From positions 176,464,382 through 176,528,381 of the forward strand of contig JARDYH010000003.1 in assembly GCA_029215795.1 (NCBI GenBank): 64,000 nucleotides of DNA, given 5' to 3'. The DNA is from Anniella stebbinsi (Eukaryota > Chordata > Lepidosauria > Squamata > Anniellidae). The translations under genes and the position numbers were made by a program. Below, one piece after another: positions 37,401 through 46,239 of this stretch (positions are counted from its first letter, which is position 1; each line of letters begins with the position of its first letter). The notes beneath the pieces were generated by a model, which did no database searches, was not told where the DNA came from, and saw only the letters and a program-made list of their open reading frames with translations.

Positions 37401-40400
37401 CGTTGGAAGGATATTCCCATGTTTCCCCTCTCAACTCCTGTGATCAGAAGGCAAAATGACAATGTTTAAGGATCAGTATGCATTAAATAATAAATGCATT
37501 AAATAGTAAAACAGTGAATTAAACACATAGATTTTATAGTGGTGAGAAAATTAAAAATGAACAGAAGTTCAGCCACTTACTGTATATTTCTAAGCATTCC
37601 AAGTGCATATTTGGATTGGCTGGAAAGCAGGATGTCAATCTACATGCTAGGAACAGCTGTTGTATTCTGCACTGGTCCTGGGTGATGCCCCTAATTCCTG
37701 TTCCATTTTTGAGAATATGGACTAGGATACTAGAAATGTAAGTAACATTCCTCACAATACCTGGACAATTTGACAGATTTTACAAGGAAATGGGCCACTT
37801 CAGACTTGTCCCTTGAACCAACAAGGTAATAATAATAATAATAACAATAATAATTATTATTATTTATAGCCCGCCTCTCCCTTCGGATCGAGGCAGGGAA
37901 CAGCAACAATATAAAACACAGAAATCACAACAGTTAAAATCTTAAAAGCAAGAGAAAAATACAACATTAAAAACATCTTAAAATTCATCTGGATAGGCCT
38001 GTCGGAAGAGGACAGTCTTCATGACTCTCTTGAATTCATGAAGACTGTCAATTTGTCTAACCTCCTCCGACAGACCATTCCATAGTCTGGGAGCGATGGA
38101 AGAGAAGGTCCTCTGGGTAACACCCGCCAGCCTAGTTCTGGCTGGCTTGAGTAAATGCTTCCCAGAGGACCTAAGTGTGCGGGGCGGATTGTACGGGAGA
38201 AGGCGATCCCGCAGGTACCCTGGACCCAAACCATGTAGGGCTTTAAAGGTAATAACCAACACTTTATACTTCTCCCGGAAACTGATTGGCAGCCAATGAA
38301 GCGATTTTAAAACTGGTGTGATGTGATCACCCCTAGATGTACCGGTGACCAACCTGGCTGCCATATTTTGAACAAGTTGAAGTTTCCGGACTAGGCACAA
38401 AGGTAGCCTATGTACAGCGCATTGCAGAAGTTGAGCCTCGAAGTTACCAGTGCGTGCACTACCATCTTTAGGTCTTCCAACTCTAGGAAGGGGCGCAGCT
38501 GGCGTATCAGCCGAAGCTGATAGTAGGCACTCCTGGCCGTCGCATCAATCTGAGCTGTCATCTGGAGTGACGGATCCAGGAGTACCCCCAAGCTGCGAAC
38601 ACAATCTTTCAGGGGGGTGTAACCCCATCCAGAACTGGTTGACACACCTCCAAACCCAGGTTGGGGCCTTTGACAGCAAGCACCTCCGTCTTGTCTGGAT
38701 TCAGCTTCAGTTTGTTTTTCCTCATCCAGCCCATTACCGCCTCCAACCATTCATTCAAAGGAGACACACTATCCTTAGCTGACGATATTGTCGAAGGCAT
38801 AGAGAAATATATTTGGGTGTCATCAGCGTATTGATAGCACCCCGTTCTATGCCTCCGGATGATCTCTCCCAGCGGTTTCATGTAAATATTAAACAGCATT
38901 GGGGAAAGGTAGCACCTTGTGGTACACCACATAGCAGCTCCTTTTTTGAAGAGCAGCCATCCCCAAGCATCACCATCTGGAACCTGCCCGAGAGATAGGA
39001 TCGGAACCACTGAAGCACAGTGCCCCCGATCCCCAATTCCCCCAGGCACTCCAGAAGGATACCATGGTCAATGGTATCGAAAGCCGCTGAGAGGTCCAAG
39101 AGTACCAGCAGGGACACACTCCCCCTGTCGATACTAAGGTGTAGATCATCCACTAAGGCGACCAAAGCGGTCTCAACTCCGTATCCCGCTCTGAAGCCGG
39201 TTTGAAATGGGTCTAGAAAATCAGTGTCATCCAAGACTGCCTGGAGTTGAAAAGCAACTGCTCTCTCGATCACCTTGCCCAAAAATGGAAGACTTGATAC
39301 TGGCCTGTAGTTATTAAGGTCCAGGGGATCCAGGGAGGGCTTTTTTAGAAGCGGCCTTACCACCGCCTCTTTCAAACATGATGGAAAGCTCCTCTCCCTG
39401 AGAGTTGCATTAATGATATGTTGTAGATGTGATCTAACTGCATCTCCTCCCTGGACGACCAGCCAGGAAGGACAGAGGTCGAGAGGGCAAGTCGTCTTCT
39501 TCACACATCCAAGTACCTTGTCCACATCCTCGGTACTCACTAACTGAAACTGATCAAGTGTAATCCTACTCGCAGAGTCACTGGACACTCCACTGTCAAC
39601 CTCTGCGATAACAATGGCATCTAAGTCGGCTCTTATCCGAGAGATTTTATCTGAGAAATGATCGTTAAAGGCATCACTGCGAACTGCCGAAGGCTCTAAA
39701 ATCAGATTCAGGGGAGAAGGAGCCTGAGTTAGACCCCTCACCACCCTGAACAGTTCTGTTGGATGTGAACCATGGAACCCTCCAAGGCTTTCTGGAATCC
39801 AGAAGGATCCATCAGCCTCTGAGGGCGGACCATCTTAATAGGTCCGCCACCCCTGCAGGGACAGGTGGTAGCCGTGATACTAACCCTGACCAGAAAATGG
39901 TCTGTCCATGACAATTCGGAGGTATTCAGTACCTCCGCCCACAGATCTGTCTGTTCGGAACTGAAAACAGCATCGAGGGTGTGGCCTGCTGAATGTGTGG
40001 GTTCAGGGACCAACTGGGATAGGCCCATGTTTGTCATGGATGCCATGAACTCCCGAGCTCCACCTGACAAACCGGCCTCGAATGGGATGTTGAAATCACC
40101 CAGGACCAAAAGCCTGGGCGAATCCAACACCAGCTCCGAGACCAGTTCCGTGAGCTCGGCCAGGGAGTCTGATAGGCAGCGGGGTGGCCGGTACACTAAC
40201 AGAATCCCTATTCTATCCCTGGTCTTCAGATTCAGGTACACACACTCGATGTGATCCAGTTGCCGGACAGGATGTCTGGTCAGGTTAAGATGGCTTTTGT
40301 AGACCACAGCTACTCCGCCCCCCCCCCCCCCCGCCCACTTTCCCTCACCTGCTCACTAACACAGTACCCAGCTGGGAGAGCCTGAGCCCATGTCGGGCCA

Positions 40401-43400
40401 CTGTCATCTCCCAGTCAGGTCTCCATGAAGCATGCCAGGTCGGCCTCCTCTTCTGTGAGGAGGTCAAAGATTATGTTTGTTTTGTTTTTAACCGACCTGG
40501 CATTGCATAGGAGCAAGGAAAGGTTCTGTGGGTGGCCTGGATCGTCCCCCAAGATCCCCGGGGTAGCAGGGCGACCGGAAGGTAAGATGTTAAATATCCA
40601 TCTCTCCTTTCCCTGTAACGGCATTTCGCCCTGCTATCGCCATATCTCCCTCTGCCCCACACAACAGATATTGGTGCTCCCAGACACATTTCAATTGCCC
40701 GCGAGAGAGAAAGAAGATGTCTGTTGTCCCGTCGCCTCTCGCGTGCACGCAAGAGAGAGAAAGAGGAGGTGGGGGGGGGGGTGCAAGATGTCAGCTGCAC
40801 TTGTCCTCTCCTCCCCCGCTCACGCCGTTCTGTTCTCCTGGTGTCCACTCACTCACGGCTGCCTCTGTTGTCCCGTTGCCTCTCGCGCACGCGCGTGAGA
40901 GAAAAGGAGGAGGTGGGGGGCATGCAAGATGTCAGCTGCACTTGTCCTCTCTTCCCCCACTCAGGTAGAGCAGGGGTGGGCAGGAAGTAGATTTCTAGAT
41001 GTTTTGGACTTCAACTCCCAGCATTTCTGACCATTAGCCACACTGGCAGAGTCTTCTGAAAGCTTAAGTTCAAAACATCTGGAATCTATCTTATTTATTT
41101 ATTTATTTATTACATTTGTATACCGCCCCATAGCCAAAGCTCTCTGGGCAGTTTACATAATATTAAAACAATTAAAAACAATATACAAAAATTAAAATAG
41201 CAAAAACATATAATATACACACAATATACACATACATTTAAAACCACTACAATAACTTTAAAAAGCTATATGCCTAAAAAACAAAACAGACTCAGGCTCA
41301 TCAGATATTGCTAAATGCCTGAGAGAAGAGGAAAATCTTGACCTGGCGCTGAAAAGATAATAAATGTTGGCGCCAGGCAGGCCTCGTCAGGGTGATCGTT
41401 CCACAATTGGGGGGCCACCACAGAGAAGGCCCTCTCTCTTGTTGCCGGCCTCCAAGCTTCCCTCGGAGTAGACACTCAGAGGAGGACCTTAGATGTTGAA
41501 CGTAGTGTTCAGGTAGGTTCATGTCGGGAAAGGCGTTCCATCAGGTATTGTGGTCCCAAGCCATGTAAGGCTTTATAGGTTCAAACCAGCACCTTGAGTC
41601 AGGGTCGGAAACATACAGGGAGCCAATGCAAGTGGGCCAGAATAGGTCTTATATGCTCGAACCTTCTGGTCCCAGTTATCAATCTAGCCGCTGCATTTTG
41701 CACAAGCTGCAGCTTCCGAACCGTCTTCAAAGGCAGCCACGTAGAGTGCATTGCAGTAATCTAACTTGGAGGTTACCAGAGCATGGACAACAGAAGCCAG
41801 GTTATCCCTGCCCAATGCTGGCGTAGAGCATCAATCAGCAAACAGATCTTCTTGGGAACAAGAGCTTGCTGTCTCAAGCTTAAGGCTAGAGCATTACTCA
41901 GTGAATAAAGCTGCAGTATGCACCCACTGAAATTAATGGGCCCCACTTCTAAGCAAACATGTCACTGTTTCAGGCAACACATTTGTCCCGTGTGTCTCTT
42001 ACTCCTCATAAAACTAGTACTGGTTTTGTATGTGTGTTCTGCAAATACATAAAGAGGAACAGAGGAAGAAAGAGGGACACGGACAGACGATGAGGGATGG
42101 ATTCAAAGTTTTAAAATGCAGCAGAAACACTGATAGATACCTTAAGTATACGTTTAACATTAGAGCAAGCAAGGACTACTTAGAGTGACATTAAAAACTC
42201 CTTGTGTGCTCAATATAATGCAGATAAGGCCTCATTTCCTGAAGAGCTTTTATGAACAGAACCTGGAAAAGGAATAGAACATTCAGTCTGAAACATGCAT
42301 AGGAGTATGTCTGTTGTAAGACCAGGAAAGAACAACATCTCACTAAATCGGACCAATCCACTCTGTTTTGGAAGTAACACATACCCTTTTTTTGTCCTGT
42401 AGATATTCATCCCATGCAAACTGCAGCAGAGGAAGCACTTTAGGCTCTACTATCTTGGCAGGAAAATTTCTCCTCAAAGCCTAAATATTCAAAATAAAAT
42501 GAAACTATGAAAAAGTACACTACATATCCACTTCCATTTCACAATGGTCCTCTCAAAACACACATAATTGGTGGAAATGGAAGCATTCCAATTGCAACTA
42601 TGATTTTGTATCACTTGTTTCAGGACCAATTGATACAACTATATTTCCATGGTGACAGATCTGGGCTGAGATGTGCTTGTGAATAAGGGATTATATAAGT
42701 GAATTATGATGAAAATAAAATACTTTCTGCTCCATTTATTGTGTGACAGCAAAACTGCTGAAAATAGAAAGAGCAACAAAATGACAGCGGTGAGGATGAT
42801 AGGGTGACCATATGGAAAGGAGGACAGGGCTCCTGTATCTTTAACAGTTGTATCAAAAAGGGAATTTCAGCAGGTGTCATTTGTTTGTATGCATGCAGCA
42901 CCTGGTTAAATTCCCTCTTCATCACAGTTACAGCTCCAGGAGCCCTGACCACTTTTGCAACTGGTCACTTTAGCTAAAGAGGGCAGGGCTCCATCAGCTT
43001 AGACTGTTGTAATGAAGAGGGAATTTCAGCAGGTGCTGTATGTATACAAATGACACCTGCTGACATTTCCTTTTTTATGCAACTGTTAAAGATACAGGAG
43101 CTCTGTCCTCCTTTCCATATGGTCACCCTAGACCATAAGTTCTGAGTCAGGAAACCCCTCTTCCCTCAGCAGTGAATTTTATTTATATATTTTATTTTAT
43201 TACATTTGTATACCGCCCTATAGCCAAAGCTCTCTGGGCGGTTCACATCAGATTAAAACAATTAAAAACAATATACAAAAATTAAAATAGCAAAAACATA
43301 CAATATGCACACACATTTAAAACCACCATAATAACTGTAAAAAGCTATAAGCCTAAAACAAAACAGAAACAAAACAAACCCAGGCTCATCAGATATTGCT

Positions 43401-46159
43401 AAATGCCTGAGAGAAGAGGAAAGTCTTGACCTGGTGCCGAAAAGATAACAATGTTGACACCAGATGGGCCTCGTCGGGGAGAACATTCCACAATTGGGGG
43501 GCTACCACAGAGAAGGCCCTCTCCCTTGTTGCCGACCTCCGAGCTTCCCTCAGAGTAGGCACTCGGAGGAGGACCTTAGATGTTGATCATAGTGTATGGG
43601 TAAGTTCATGTCGGGAGAGGTGTTCCATCAGGTATTGTGGTCCCAAGCTGTGTAAGGTTTTATAGATTAAAACCAGAACCTTGAATCGGGCTCGGAAACA
43701 TACAGGCAGCCAATGCAAGCGGGCCAGAGTAGGTCTTATATGCTCGAACCTAGTGGTCCCAGTTATCAACCTGGCCGCTGCATTTTGCACAAGCTGCAGC
43801 TTCTGAACTGGGCAGTCATAGCACACTCTTCCAATCTCAGCACTATCTGCAGTATGGAGAATGCAATACTGACCTAGGGACTATCTTCACAGCGGCAAGT
43901 TGGTGCAGCTTCACCACCAAACCCCATGATATCGCTGGTGCGGGGTGGCAGCAAATGATCCCCACTGAGAGAGGCAGTGCAGGCTTTCTGATGGCCATTA
44001 GGCTCTCTGGCCACCCCCCCCTGCCCTGGCGAATGGTGACTAATCAGGAGCCGCCATCCACCCGGCTATGCCTTCTCTGCAACTCTGTAGCAAGGATAGA
44101 CAGTAGACGCGTCATACTTGCCTCGCTCCGGAGAAAAAACCTGGGGTAAGTCCCTGACTTTTTTTCTCCGCTGCTTCTCTGGAAGCCCCCGGGGTGGGTG
44201 AGCAGTGGCTGCTGCATCGTATAATTGGCACAGCACCATCGTGCACCCACCCTGGGGCTTTCCGTATGTTTAGACAGCCCCCCTGACACCTACAATTGCT
44301 CTTCCTTCTCACTACACTACCACTGTTGATTGGGCCAGAGTGAGAGGCAGGTGAACAAGCAGGTTGAAATGGTGGAGCAAGTCCAGGGGGATCTTCTCAG
44401 TGTTGAACCTGGACAAATGCCCAATCATGCCTATCCTTGATGCCAGTCATCCCAAGGGACTATTCCTAAAGTCCTAAACTGATGTTGACCCTGATCCTGC
44501 ATGGACTCATATTCCTAGCAAGTCTGAGCACTCCCATATGTACCTGCCTGGACCCTAAGATCATCTACAGGGGTCCTTCTCCGTGAGCCCCTGCCAAAGG
44601 AAGTGAGGCAGGTGGCCACTAGGAGGAGGGCTTTCTCCGCTGTGGCACCCCGGCTGTGGAATGAGCTCCCCAGAGAGGTTCGCCTGGCGCCTACTTTGTA
44701 CTCTTTTCGTCGCCAGGTGAAGACCTTTTTATTCTCCCAGTATTTTAACAGTTAAATTAACTCAATTTTAATCCTTGCTGTTTTAAATTTGTATTTTAAT
44801 CTGTATTAATTCCTGCTGCTGGTTTTATTCTGGTTTTATTCTGGTTGTGTTTTTAGATTGTATGTTATTTGTTGTTTTTGGATTGTGGCTTGCTTTATAT
44901 TTTAAAAATGATTTTATGGTTTTAATTTTTGTGAACCGCCCAGAGAGCTTCGGCTATAGGGTGGTATAAAAATGCAATAAATAAATAAATAAATAAATAA
45001 GTAAATATGGGCCTAATGCATGAACATTGGGCTTTATGAACAAACCTAAACAGACATCCATTCACAATCCTTTCCCTTTCATCCCTCTCAGCCCCCTCTT
45101 GTAGTTGCCTGGAGCTCTTCCATTGTCTCGACAAGCTCCTTCATTCTGTACTTAAGATATATACTGGTTTGTATTTTCAAATTCCAAAGGCCAGTTAAAA
45201 CCAGGCAGGGCCTGATCTGCCTTGGAGAAGCAGGCACATTGAAGAACTAGTCCCTCACATACATAGAATAGCAGCTGCAGATCCATAAATGTAGTAGCTG
45301 AAAAATGTGTCATGTTCACATGTATCACTGGTGGGAATCATTGGCTGAATCCATTGGCTGAACTTCATTCACCATAGCAATCCCTATGAGATGTGGTTAT
45401 TCTGTGCTAATTTGGATGTTCCTTCTGCCATGTGGCCTCATCCACAAAAATAGCAAAATTTTCAAGTCAAGCAACTGCAATTTGAGGACAATAGTAGTGT
45501 TTTGCTCCAGCATTAACTAAATGAACATCTATTTTGAACCTGGGAGATGTAAACATCATTCCATTCAAGTGTAGTAGCCTGCCACAGAATGTACTTTCAG
45601 TTCAGTCGATGAAATGCTGAAACTGCTGCAGGTTGCTAGGTAAATGCATTTTACAAAAGGCAGGTTAAGGAAATAGTACAGAAGAGTAATATATAATTAG
45701 AACATTCAAATAAAGCAATAAAAGTAGTGAGGTTCTTAATAAACCATTAAAAATAATAACAAGCCTAAACCACACTCATACTCCGACAGGATCTGCTTTG
45801 TGTTCAACATTTGCAACGGTCTGTAGATAAATGCAACAGATCACTAGGCAAATAGTCTATATAAAAAAGTACAGAAGAAAAGAGAACAGAAGAGAGATGT
45901 TAACACGTCGCTGTTGCTCCTGCAGGAAGAAGAGGGCTCTTTGAGTTACCTCTGCTGCAAACACAGCCATGTGAAAGGAGGGTTCTGTAAGAAGTCCCAC
46001 AACCTCCACTTGCTGCCTCATGGGCCCCATAACATTCTTAGTCAACATGGATCTCAAGGTTTTGTCTCCTTCTTTTGCTTCTTTTGCTTCTTTTGCTGCT
46101 GCTGCTGCTTCGCTTGTCCCTTTCTCCTCAAACAGCAGGAGGAATATAAACAATTCCAT
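31303..46159 (-). CDS. PPIL6: PPIL6, cyclophilin-type peptidyl-prolyl isomerase-like protein, eight coding exons
   Basis: Minus-strand exons 45950-46159, 42385-42480, 37249-37437, 35920-35982, 34277-34424, 32787-32843, 31701-31836 and 31303-31414 join to 1011 bp, 336 residues plus TGA, with GT/AG at each junction and no frameshift. An N-terminal region specific to PPIL6 (QVEVVGLL..PSF; ETWEYPSNV; QLLGDEKMLLKWAYDVWD) is followed by a cyclophilin fold from about residue 166. Compared with cyclophilin A, R55, Q63 and Q111 are kept (R225, Q233, Q281), but F60 is G230, F113 is Y283, W121 is Y291 and H126 is Y296. Human PPIL6 shares most of these changes, so isomerase activity is doubtful. The start is uncertain: the first Met gives 336 residues; Met44 (ATG at 46028-46030) has the better context and gives 293. 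A poly-A signal lies at 31208-31213. Confidence 0.94.
31478..31590 (+). repeat. 5S rRNA-derived SINE fragment
   Basis: GGTCATTGCCTGGATGGGAG followed by ACTACCTTGGAACCCCATGT resembles the internal-promoter and 3' part of 5S rRNA (TACTTGGATGGGAGACCGCC). It ends AAATAAAGGCAGGATATAAATG and AAGTAAATAAA, a LINE-type tail. In PPIL6 intron 7, just inside its last exon. Confidence 0.6.
31701..31836 (-). CDS. PPIL6: PPIL6 coding exon 7: NGSQFYIT motif
   Basis: Residues 255-299 plus two bases. Contains RGVLGMANKGRHSNGSQFYITL (split here as RGVLGMANKG and RHSNGSQFYITL) and APYLNDKYVAFG. The Gln of the GSQF motif is kept. Donor gtatgt after TTTTGG. Confidence 0.95.
32787..32843 (-). CDS. PPIL6: PPIL6 coding exon 6
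   Basis: A 57-bp phase 1-1 exon for residues 236-254 (D236 is split with exon 5), giving DIHEGRGDGGEAIYGPIFE. It aligns without gaps to human DIVYGKGDNGESIYGPTFE. Confidence 0.93.
33185..33425. repeat. Unclassified interspersed repeat, copy 2
   Basis: Same order of blocks as 30310-30540 (TGGCCCATTCAGTGGGC, GAGGCAGACGTCGT, CAGTAACGAGTGTGCAATAA, GATGGAGCTCTAAG). Lies in PPIL6 intron 5. Similar short ends appear near 26150 and 33960. Confidence 0.65.
34277..34424 (-). CDS. PPIL6: PPIL6 coding exon 5: FHR motif
   Basis: Residues 187-235 plus one base. Contains CPKTCRNF and FHRLVKNGWIQGG, with R225 and Q233 at the catalytic-Arg and Gln positions of cyclophilins. Acceptor tgtgcag, donor gtgggt, phase 1 out. 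Confidence 0.96.
34790..35115 (+). mobile_element. L2-clade LINE, 3' end
   Basis: Reading FSMVAPPLWNSLPWKFSW and LLGDK on the plus strand is the L2 ORF end; the tail contains TTATTTTATTGTGAACTATTCAGAGAGCTTC, the degenerate form of the GTGAACCGCCCAGAGAGCTT end seen at 44930. Confidence 0.75.
35920..35982 (-). CDS. PPIL6: PPIL6 coding exon 4: start of the cyclophilin fold
   Basis: Residues 166-186 (21 codons, phase 0), HVFVFFEIAIQEVPIGKLLFE, the first strands of the cyclophilin barrel. Acceptor ttggcag, donor gtaagt. Confidence 0.93.
36075..36115. repeat. Perfect 18-bp inverted repeat with 5-bp loop
   Basis: TTTAGAAGGCAAAAGGTT (36075-36092) and its exact complement AACCTTTTGCCTTCTAAA (36098-36115) around AAGGC. 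A further direct copy, TTTAGAAGGCAAAAGG, follows at 36124. In PPIL6 intron 3. Confidence 0.9.
36951..37158. mobile_element. Short hAT-like MITE
   Basis: GTGTTCGGAGAACACGCTAA and GCCACAGTGATTA at the left are mirrored by TAATCATGGCTTAGCATATC and TGAACAGGCC at the right. Internal CCATGGTT palindromes, no coding capacity. In PPIL6 intron 3, 90 bp from exon 3. Confidence 0.75.
37249..37437 (-). CDS. PPIL6: PPIL6 coding exon 3
   Basis: Residues 103-165 (63 codons, phase 0), with ETWEYPS, a FVDGQLLGD segment and the ALYEAITEDF motif, all diagnostic of PPIL6. Acceptor tcacag, donor gtagtt. Confidence 0.95.
37828..40970 (-). mobile_element. Nearly full-length, inactivated L2-clade LINE
   Basis: Minus-strand order: two 144-bp 5' tandem monomers (40726-40869, 40870-40970), an endonuclease start (LCNARSVKNKTNIIFDLL, 40415-40624), the rest of the endonuclease (VYRPPR, LVLGDFNIP, WTDHFLV, 39738-40307), the reverse transcriptase (NYRPVSSLPFLGKVIE, FRAGYGVETAL, LLVLLDLSAAFDTIDH, CGVPQG; then YADDTQIYFSM), the C-terminal QLVQNMAARLVTGTSR.., and a 3' UTR with CCCGCCTC ending in (TAA)n. 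At least four frame breaks and a poly-C tract near 40320 show it is dead. It fills most of PPIL6 intron 2. Confidence 0.92.
40972..41083. mobile_element. Palindromic MITE
   Basis: AGCAGGGGTGGGCAGGAAGT then GATGTTTTGGACTTCAACTC at the left; GCTTAAGTTCAAAACATCTGG at the right (quoted in part). Same family as 26785 and 55198. Confidence 0.7.
41087..41880 (-). mobile_element. L2-clade LINE, 3' part (subfamily with CCGCCC tail)
   Basis: Left edge (TTTAT)n and TACATTTGTATACCGCCCCA mark its 3' end. The minus strand holds the L2 ORF end (a Gln-Leu-Val-Gln-Asn stretch, HYVQHLRS.., WNCG) with frame breaks. The same subfamily occurs at 43160-43815. Confidence 0.85.
42385..42480 (-). CDS. PPIL6: PPIL6 coding exon 2
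   Basis: Residues 71-102 (32 codons, phase 0 on both sides), including LPLLQFAWDEYLQDKKR, which aligns with human LVPLQEFAWHQYLQEKKR. Acceptor atttag, donor gtatgt. Confidence 0.93.
42800..43130. mobile_element. Palindromic DNA transposon with TAGGGTGACC termini
   Basis: TAGGGTGACCATATGGAAAG at the left is mirrored by CTTTCCATATGGTCACCCTA at the right, with inverted sub-repeats GGACAG.GCTCCTGTATCTTTAACAG and AGGGAATTTCAGCAGGTG inside. Flanks GAGGATGA and GACCATAA agree at five of eight positions, compatible with a worn 8-bp duplication. In PPIL6 intron 1. Confidence 0.85.
43160..43815 (-). mobile_element. L2-clade LINE, 3' part (subfamily with CCGCCC tail)
   Basis: Minus strand reads VQKLQLVQNAAARLITGTTR, FEHIRPTLARLHWLPVCFRA and RFKVLVLIYKTLHSLGPQYL, the L2 ORF end, then a 3' UTR ending in TAATAAAATAAAATA. 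Closely similar to 41087-41880. Confidence 0.9.
43816..44555. other. PPIL6 intron 1 sequence, unclassified
   Basis: Moderately GC-rich, with CCACCCTGGGGC and CCCCGGGGTGGG as imperfect inverted partners near 44190 and 44255, suggesting another degenerate DNA element. No exon supported. Confidence 0.4.
44560..45003 (+). mobile_element. L2-clade LINE, 3' end (subfamily with CCGCCC tail)
   Basis: CTTTCTCCGCTGTGGCACCC, TGGAATGAGCTCCCC, CGCCAGGTGAAGACCTTTTT and the end GTGAACCGCCCAGAGAGCTT...AATGCAATAAATAAATAAAT. Opposite orientation to the copies at 41 and 43 kb. Confidence 0.9.
45950..46159 (-). CDS. PPIL6: PPIL6 coding exon 1 (start uncertain)
   Basis: Residues 1-70 from the first Met after a TGA. 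Residues 12-33 are low complexity (Glu, Lys, Ala, with an Ala run coded by a GCA/GCT tract and a KEA repeat). The conserved part begins at QVEVVGLL and ends PSFHMAVFAAE just before donor gtaact. An RFX-like X-box directly abuts the first ATG, which argues that translation may really begin at Met44 (46030), where there is a G at -3 and at +4. Confidence 0.85.
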
Positions 46160-46235
46160 TCACCATAGCAACACCAATCAGATGCTGCCATTCTATCCAA
46201 CTGTGAGTTCTGCTAGCCTGATTGGTTCTTGTTTC
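46154..46235 (-). promoter_or_regulatory. PPIL6: PPIL6 core promoter: RFX-like X-box and CCAAT boxes
   Basis: Read on the minus strand, GTTGCTATGG stands immediately before the first ATG, matching the RFX X-box half-site pattern GTTGCYATGG. Two CCAAT-type elements flank it (CCAAT on the plus strand near 46174 and ATTGG near 46217). X-boxes mark ciliary genes regulated by RFX factors; PPIL6 is reported to be expressed in ciliated cells. The same block is repeated in degenerate form near 28.4 kb. Confidence 0.6.
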
Positions 46236-46239
46236 TAGT

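Noticed and set aside
38878..40307. Long minus-strand open frames with reverse transcriptase and endonuclease motifs inside PPIL6.
   Set aside because: Parts of one L2 LINE with several frame breaks; no evidence of a host or active gene.
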